From: an uncultured Chloroflexota bacterium
GTDB lineage: Bacteria; Chloroflexota; Chloroflexia; Chloroflexales; Roseiflexaceae
NCBI GenBank assembly: GCA_937876225.1
Contig: CALFIC010000091.1
Span: 1 to 17,575 of the forward strand
Direction of reading: 5' to 3'
DNA length: 17,575 nucleotides
In this document: piece by piece, positions 14,086 to 17,575 of the stretch
Layout of the letters: each line of letters starts with the position of its first letter
Position numbering within the stretch: the stretch's first letter is position 1
Translations under genes and position numbers: made by a program
Notes under the pieces: model-generated
Told to the model about the DNA's origin: nothing
Seen by the model: only the letters and a program-made list of their open reading frames with translations
Database searches by the model: none

Positions 14086-15056
14086 TGCAGCGCACGATTA
14101 TCCGTTGGGGATTGCGCCTCATTGGTCCACTCTTGTTTGTACTGTTTTTGTGGCGTACCGATTTACACGTATTGGGTGCGGCCCTGACACACGTCAATTG
14201 GTGGCCCGTGGCAATCTCGTTGGCGTTGATGCCTATTTTTATCATCGTCAAAGCATGGCGCTGGCAAATTATAATGCGTGAATTGGGATTACAGCCACCG
14301 CCCATTTGGATACTCTGTCGCATTTATACGGTAGGGTTATTTTTGGGAGGCACGACACCCGGCCAAAGTGGTGACTTCGCCAAAGCCTTGTATGTGCGCA
14401 ACGCCCAAAACCCCATGCCCAGCCTATTGTTTAGTATTTTTGTGGAACGGTTATGTGACGTCGCTGCCATGGCAGTGCTGGCGTTTATTGGATTGGCCGC
14501 CTTGGCCGATAGCCTCGATGCGAGTAGCAAAGCCAGCATCCAACGGGTAACGATTCTCGTGGCGGTCATTATTTTTGCAATGTTGCCCGCATTATTAATC
14601 CGGCGCAGTCGCAATTGGGGCTTTGGGGTGCTACGATTTATCGTGCCGACACGCTGGAAGCCGCGCTTCGACGGTATCATTAAGCAATTCGATGCCCTCG
14701 ACATTAGTGGGCGGGCGGCAGTGGCACTAGTAATCACCACGTGTGGATCAGCCCTATCCACATCTATCCGGATTGCTTTGTTGTTTACCGCCATGGATTT
14801 GACCCGCATCCCACTCGCGGCGGTGCTTGGTTCTACGGGGCAGATTGCGTTATTACAGGCGTTACCCATTAGCGTATCGGGGCTGGGGATCCGCGAAGCC
14901 GTCCTAATTGGACTGCTCAACGCCCACGGCTATGCGAGCGCCTATGCAATTGCGTTGTCGGGATTGTTTTTGATTATTAATGTCGAGCATATTTTAGTGG
15001 GATTTGCGGTATCGTTGCGCTACCCCATCCCCAGCGAGGCAAGCCCCAATGTCTAG
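14085..15056 (+). CDS. UPF0104/LPG-synthase transmembrane-domain protein (AglD-like)
   Basis: A 323-residue integral membrane protein with about eight helices, of the family formed by the membrane half of lysylphosphatidylglycerol synthase and AglD-type proteins, often described as flippase-like. GGTTPGQSGDFAKALYV (88-104) and IFVERLCDVAAM (118-129) are the family's conserved loop and helix, and PISVSGLGIREAVLIGLL near the C-terminus is the second signature. There is no soluble aminoacyl-transfer domain, so it is not a full MprF. Its ATG overlaps the GT2 stop by one base, so a role in handling or flipping the lipid-linked sugar made by that enzyme is the natural inference, but it is unproven for the family. 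Confidence 0.86.
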   Translation: MQRTIIRWGLRLIGPLLFVLFLWRTDLHVLGAALTHVNWWPVAISLALMPIFIIVKAWRWQIIMRELGLQPPPIWILCRIYTVGLFLGGTTPGQSGDFAKALYVRNAQNPMPSLLFSIFVERLCDVAAMAVLAFIGLAALADSLDASSKASIQRVTILVAVIIFAMLPALLIRRSRNWGFGVLRFIVPTRWKPRFDGIIKQFDALDISGRAAVALVITTCGSALSTSIRIALLFTAMDLTRIPLAAVLGSTGQIALLQALPISVSGLGIREAVLIGLLNAHGYASAYAIALSGLFLIINVEHILVGFAVSLRYPIPSEASPNV

Positions 15057-15438
15057 GATGTTGTTGTTGGTAATCATCATTATGGCAAGTTGCATCTTGG
15101 GAGCCTGTAGCCAAGCGGTGCAATACCAGGCCAGCCAAGCCAACATCAGTATGACCATGCAACTGGCTAACGCCCCCCAAGCCAATCAATCGCAACCAGC
15201 CACACTGACATTTCGCAAAGACAATGCACCTATTGTCGTACAAAATGTAGTTTGTGACACGCAGATGGTCGGGATGACGATGGGGAGCAATCGCCCCATG
15301 GCAGACGCCAAGCCCGACGGTAGCCACGTCTGCAATCTGTTGTTTACCATGGATGGCGAATGGATGTTAGTAATTACGGGGAAGGTCGATAATCAACCAA
15401 TTCGTTTGGTCATTCCAAAAATCATCGTCGCCAAATAA
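15049..15438 (+). CDS. YtkA-like lipoprotein
   Basis: A 129-residue exported lipoprotein. A positively charged start and a hydrophobic stretch lead to the lipobox LGAC, with C20 as the lipidated residue. The mature part looks like one small beta-sandwich. MVGMTMGSNRPM and the later LLFTMDGEWMLVITG fit the YtkA-like/FixH-type domain, where the former is usually a methionine-rich turn and the latter a conserved strand. Two more cysteines (in VVCDTQM and HVCNLLF) could pair. The methionines suggest possible copper binding, but this is inference. The ATG at 15049 is chosen because the signal peptide then begins directly; it overlaps the UPF0104 stop by 8 bases, so translation is probably coupled. 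An earlier frame opening would precede the signal peptide with 15 polar residues. Confidence 0.8.
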   Translation: MSRMLLLVIIIMASCILGACSQAVQYQASQANISMTMQLANAPQANQSQPATLTFRKDNAPIVVQNVVCDTQMVGMTMGSNRPMADAKPDGSHVCNLLFTMDGEWMLVITGKVDNQPIRLVIPKIIVAK

Positions 15439-15450
15439 GTTGTATTTTTA

Positions 15451-15489
15451 ATAAAAAAAGCGGTGGCGGGCATATGCCCGCCACCGCTT
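15451..15489 (-). terminator. Intrinsic terminator of pfkA, shared with the lipoprotein cluster
   Basis: AAGCGGTGGCGGGC, an ATAT loop and its complement form a 14-bp stem (15458-15489), followed on the - strand by a T-run (complement of 15453-15459). It lies between two convergent genes, 18 bases past the pfkA stop. On the + strand the tail is poor, but the stem may still end the lipoprotein transcript. Confidence 0.83.
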
Positions 15490-15507
15490 CTAGTTACTGG
15501 GTTATTT

Positions 15508-16569
15508 TTAATCACCAAAGGCGATACCGATACCTTTGGCAGTACGCACTAAGTCACTATGGGGACGAATGGTTTTGAGGTGGCTAACGGCTTCGGCCAT
15601 CGGCACGGTGGTGATGTCTTGGGCACTGAGGGCGACCATTTCACCGGTAATCCCATCGTGCAAGGCGCGCACGGCTGCCGCCCCAAAGCGGGTCGACAAA
15701 ATACGGTCGTAGGGGGTGGGGGTACCACCACGTTGCAGGTGACCGAGCACCACACAGCGGGATTCTTTGCCGGTGAGGGCTTGGAGTTGCTCAGCGACCA
15801 TTTGACCGACGCCACCCAACCGTCCGTCACCCGAATAAATCGGCTTGGCCCCTTTGGGGAAAGCTCCTTCGGCGACGACGACGATGCTGGAGGTCAAACC
15901 GGCGTGTTCGCGGTTGGTGACATGCTCGGCGATTACATTGATGTCAAACGGAATTTCGGGCACCAAAATCACATCTGCCCCACCCGAAATACCGCAGTGC
16001 AAGGCAATCCAGCCAGCATGCCGACCCATGACTTCGAGGATCATCACACGATTGTGGCTAGCGGCAGTGGTTTGCAGACGGTCGAGGGCTTCGGAAGCAA
16101 CTTGGAGGGCGGTATCAAACCCGAAGGTGCGGTCGGTACCGGCCAAATCATTATCGATGGTTTTGGGGACGCCAATCACGGGAGCACCCATTTTGCTAAG
16201 TTCCATAGCAATGGTTTGGGTACCTTCGCCACCAATGGTAATTAAGCCTGAAATACCCATTTTGATGATGTTGTTATAGGCTTCGAGGTAGGGATCATCA
16301 ATAGCGCCTACCACGCGCGGACCACCAAAGTGACCGCGATTGGTTGAGCGCAGGATGGTACCACCACGTGATAACAAATCACGCACATCGACATCGGTCA
16401 AGATACGATAGCGGGGATTAGCAAGCAGACCTTCGAAGCCATCTTCGATGCCAAGCATTTCGTAACCGAGTGATTCACCCATTTTGACGGCGGCGCGAAT
16501 GACGGCATTCAGCCCGGGGGCATCGCCACCACTCGTCAACATAGCGATTCGGGGTTTGGTGGGCGTCAT
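15508..16569 (-). CDS. pfkA: 6-phosphofructokinase
   Basis: A 353-residue glycolytic enzyme that phosphorylates fructose 6-phosphate to fructose 1,6-bisphosphate. Visible motifs: MLTSGGDAPGLNAVIR (10-25), the phosphate-donor loop IGGEGT (112-117), PKTIDND (135-141) with the catalytic aspartate, substrate-binding EVMGRHAGW (179-187), and GHLQRGGTPTPYDR near the C-terminus. The glycine in GGEGT is the residue found in ATP-using enzymes (pyrophosphate-using ones have Asp), while the lysine in PKTIDND is seen in pyrophosphate, plant and actinobacterial enzymes; the combination matches the actinobacterial PfkA type, so ATP is the likely donor. ATG at 16569 is chosen for AAAGGA 6 bases upstream; a longer frame adds 20 residues without support. 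Promoter at 16667-16695. Confidence 0.96.
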   Translation of the reverse strand: MTPTKPRIAMLTSGGDAPGLNAVIRAAVKMGESLGYEMLGIEDGFEGLLANPRYRILTDVDVRDLLSRGGTILRSTNRGHFGGPRVVGAIDDPYLEAYNNIIKMGISGLITIGGEGTQTIAMELSKMGAPVIGVPKTIDNDLAGTDRTFGFDTALQVASEALDRLQTTAASHNRVMILEVMGRHAGWIALHCGISGGADVILVPEIPFDINVIAEHVTNREHAGLTSSIVVVAEGAFPKGAKPIYSGDGRLGGVGQMVAEQLQALTGKESRCVVLGHLQRGGTPTPYDRILSTRFGAAAVRALHDGITGEMVALSAQDITTVPMAEAVSHLKTIRPHSDLVRTAKGIGIAFGD

Positions 16570-16666
16570 GGAATGTCCTTTCTTGACACATGTCATTAAT
16601 AAACTTTTAACATTTGGCGACATTGCCAAGCAGGCTTACCATAGCCGTATGACCCGATATGCGCCG

Positions 16667-16695
16667 ATTATACCGTCATTAATGATTTTGTGCAA
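16667..16695 (-). promoter_or_regulatory. pfkA promoter
   Basis: On the - strand TATAAT (16667-16672) lies 17 bases after TTGCAC (16690-16695). The -35 falls in the last codons of the upstream HAD gene. The transcript would carry a leader of about 90 bases before the pfkA ATG. Confidence 0.65.
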
Positions 16696-17377
16696 GCCAA
16701 CTGGCCACAGCGGTAATGTCAGGCATTTCGTGCCAGGTGCGCTCGTGGGGCGGCACATCGACATGCTCGTGTTGCCAGGTCAAATGATATGGCACATGGA
16801 TGGCGTGGGCACCGAGTGCCACTACCGGCAAGATATCGGAGCGCAACGAATTACCAACCATCACGAATTCGCTGGGGTTGATATCGTGGCGGCGCAAAAT
16901 ATTAGCATAGGTCGAGCTGTTTTTTTCGCTGACGACGTCGATATGACGGAAATAATCGGCTAATCCAGAGCGGGCAATTTTGGCTTCTTGGTCGAACAAA
17001 TCGCCTTTGGTAATGAGCATCAGACGATACGATTGGGCCAGTTGGGGGATGAGTTCTGCTACCTGTGGCAACAAAATAAGTGGGGCATGCACCATCTCGC
17101 GAGCGAGGTCGATGATTTGGGCGATTTCGTGGCCGGTGACGGCGCCATCGCTAATTTGGATGGCGGTTTCGATCATCGACAGGGTGAAGCCTTTGATGCC
17201 ATAGCCAAAGTAGGCCAGGTTGCGTTGTTCGGTGGCATGGAGCTCTTGGGCATCCCAATCGTGGCGGTAGGGAGCGAGGAGCGCCATGTAGCGTGTTTGG
17301 GCGGCAACGAACAGGTCTTCGTTGGCCCAGAGGGTATCGTCGGCATCAAATGCCACAGTGGTGATAGTGTGTTTCAT
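16679..17377 (-). CDS. HAD-superfamily phosphatase
   Basis: A 232-residue hydrolase of the haloacid dehalogenase superfamily, probably a small-molecule phosphatase of the YjjG/phosphoglycolate-phosphatase type. Motif I is FDADDTLW (nucleophile D11, acid D13), motif II the threonine in LITKGD (T123), motif III K152, and motif IV GNSLRSD (175-181) with D181 for magnesium. An all-helical cap of about 90 residues lies between motifs I and II. The substrate is unknown. No ribosome site precedes the ATG; instead a -10 element lies 6 bases upstream, predicting a leaderless message. pfkA follows 109 bases downstream with its own promoter, so the two may be separately transcribed. Confidence 0.9.
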   Translation of the reverse strand: MKHTITTVAFDADDTLWANEDLFVAAQTRYMALLAPYRHDWDAQELHATEQRNLAYFGYGIKGFTLSMIETAIQISDGAVTGHEIAQIIDLAREMVHAPLILLPQVAELIPQLAQSYRLMLITKGDLFDQEAKIARSGLADYFRHIDVVSEKNSSTYANILRRHDINPSEFVMVGNSLRSDILPVVALGAHAIHVPYHLTWQHEHVDVPPHERTWHEMPDITAVASWLAQNH

Positions 17378-17383
17378 GGGGAT

Positions 17384-17411
17384 ATTTTAGCGCAAACAAT
17401 CCGATTTGCAA
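17384..17411 (-). promoter_or_regulatory. HAD gene promoter with leaderless geometry
   Basis: On the - strand TTGCAA (17406-17411) and TAAAAT (17384-17389) are 16 bases apart. Only 6 bases separate the -10 from the ATG, so transcription should start at or next to the first codon. No Shine-Dalgarno sequence is present in the gap. Confidence 0.6.
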
Positions 17412-17575
17412 ACCACGATTGTCTGCGCACGGTGCTACGGGGAGGAATCTGTGCAAAGGCTTATTCACCGCTGTAGCCGGATGTTTTTTCACAAAAAGAA
17501 AAAAACTGACCACAATCAGCAAAAAACTGCCTTACGTTCGCTCGTCACGTCCACATTTGTGACGTACTCACGTGA
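17412..17575. other. Right-end stretch without a recognised gene
   Basis: About 164 bases beyond the HAD promoter hold no convincing reading frame. Two copies of AAAAACTG stand 21 bases apart (17501-17508, 17522-17529), around a short CTGA/TCAG hairpin (17506-17519). On the - strand that hairpin is followed by seven Ts and could be a weak terminator for a gene lying to the right. Confidence 0.35.

Noticed and set aside
14324..14920. A 198-codon - strand open frame opposite the UPF0104 gene
   Set aside because: It is antisense to a clear membrane-protein gene, has no ribosome site or family features, and is rich in Arg/Asn/Ser as expected of a shadow frame.
15559..16245. A 228-codon + strand open frame opposite pfkA
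   Set aside because: It lies wholly on the antisense of a well-supported enzyme gene, has no recognisable domain, and its Gly/His-rich composition is what codon bias on the other strand would give.
16988..17476. A 162-codon + strand open frame opposite the HAD gene
   Set aside because: It mirrors the HAD gene and its promoter, starts without a ribosome site and shows no domain.
17501..17529. CRISPR-like or attachment-site repeat from the two AAAAACTG copies
   Set aside because: There are only two short low-complexity copies, which fit a weak terminator or A-rich spacer better.

Overview
This is a bacterial chromosomal window of moderate G+C content with mostly ordinary bacterial signals: sigma70-like promoters, often with a TACAAT or extended TGn-TATAAT -10, Shine-Dalgarno starts including several GTG/TTG starts, and hairpin terminators. 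Gene content and protein style suggest a Chloroflexota member, possibly Herpetosiphon-like. That placement is inference from general resemblance, not proof. No rRNA, tRNA, CRISPR array, insertion sequence or phage gene was recognised.

Left third (1-6274): the 3' part of an ArsJ-like organoarsenical exporter gene on the + strand converges on four consecutive MFS transporter genes on the - strand (890-2149, 2338-3612, 3676-4899, 5042-6274). The first, second and fourth are close paralogues and the third is more distant. The two nearest paralogues also share their upstream DNA (a TACAAT -10, a CACA-N4-TGTG inverted repeat and an AGAGGTG ribosome binding site), so promoter and gene appear to have been duplicated as a unit.

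Middle (6427-10746): a GT-B glycosyltransferase diverges from the MFS cluster and is followed by a short-chain dehydrogenase. A 14-bp hairpin separates these from a convergent two-gene operon, trxA followed by a CsoR-family repressor gene. The trxA promoter carries a C/G-rich palindrome of the CsoR operator type just downstream of its -10, which suggests feedback control of thioredoxin by the repressor. The repressor has an unusual cysteine-only sensing site. Divergent from trxA is the ribosomal protein operon rplU-rpmA-rpmE, with a consensus promoter and a leader containing two hairpins. Two back-to-back terminators separate it from a small predicted tail-anchored membrane protein on the - strand.

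Right (10852-17575): a + strand cassette encodes a GT-C-like multi-span membrane protein, a polyprenyl-phosphate sugar synthase-like GT2 enzyme, a UPF0104/AglD-like membrane protein and a YtkA-like lipoprotein. The last three genes overlap by 1 and 8 nt. Together they look like a lipid-linked sugar pathway: the GT2 enzyme charges a polyprenyl phosphate, and the GT-C protein uses the lipid-linked sugar outside the membrane. Convergent to them are pfkA (6-phosphofructokinase of the actinobacterial GGEGT/PKTIDND type) and, upstream of it, a HAD phosphatase whose promoter geometry predicts a leaderless mRNA. The last ~200 bases hold that promoter and no recognisable gene.
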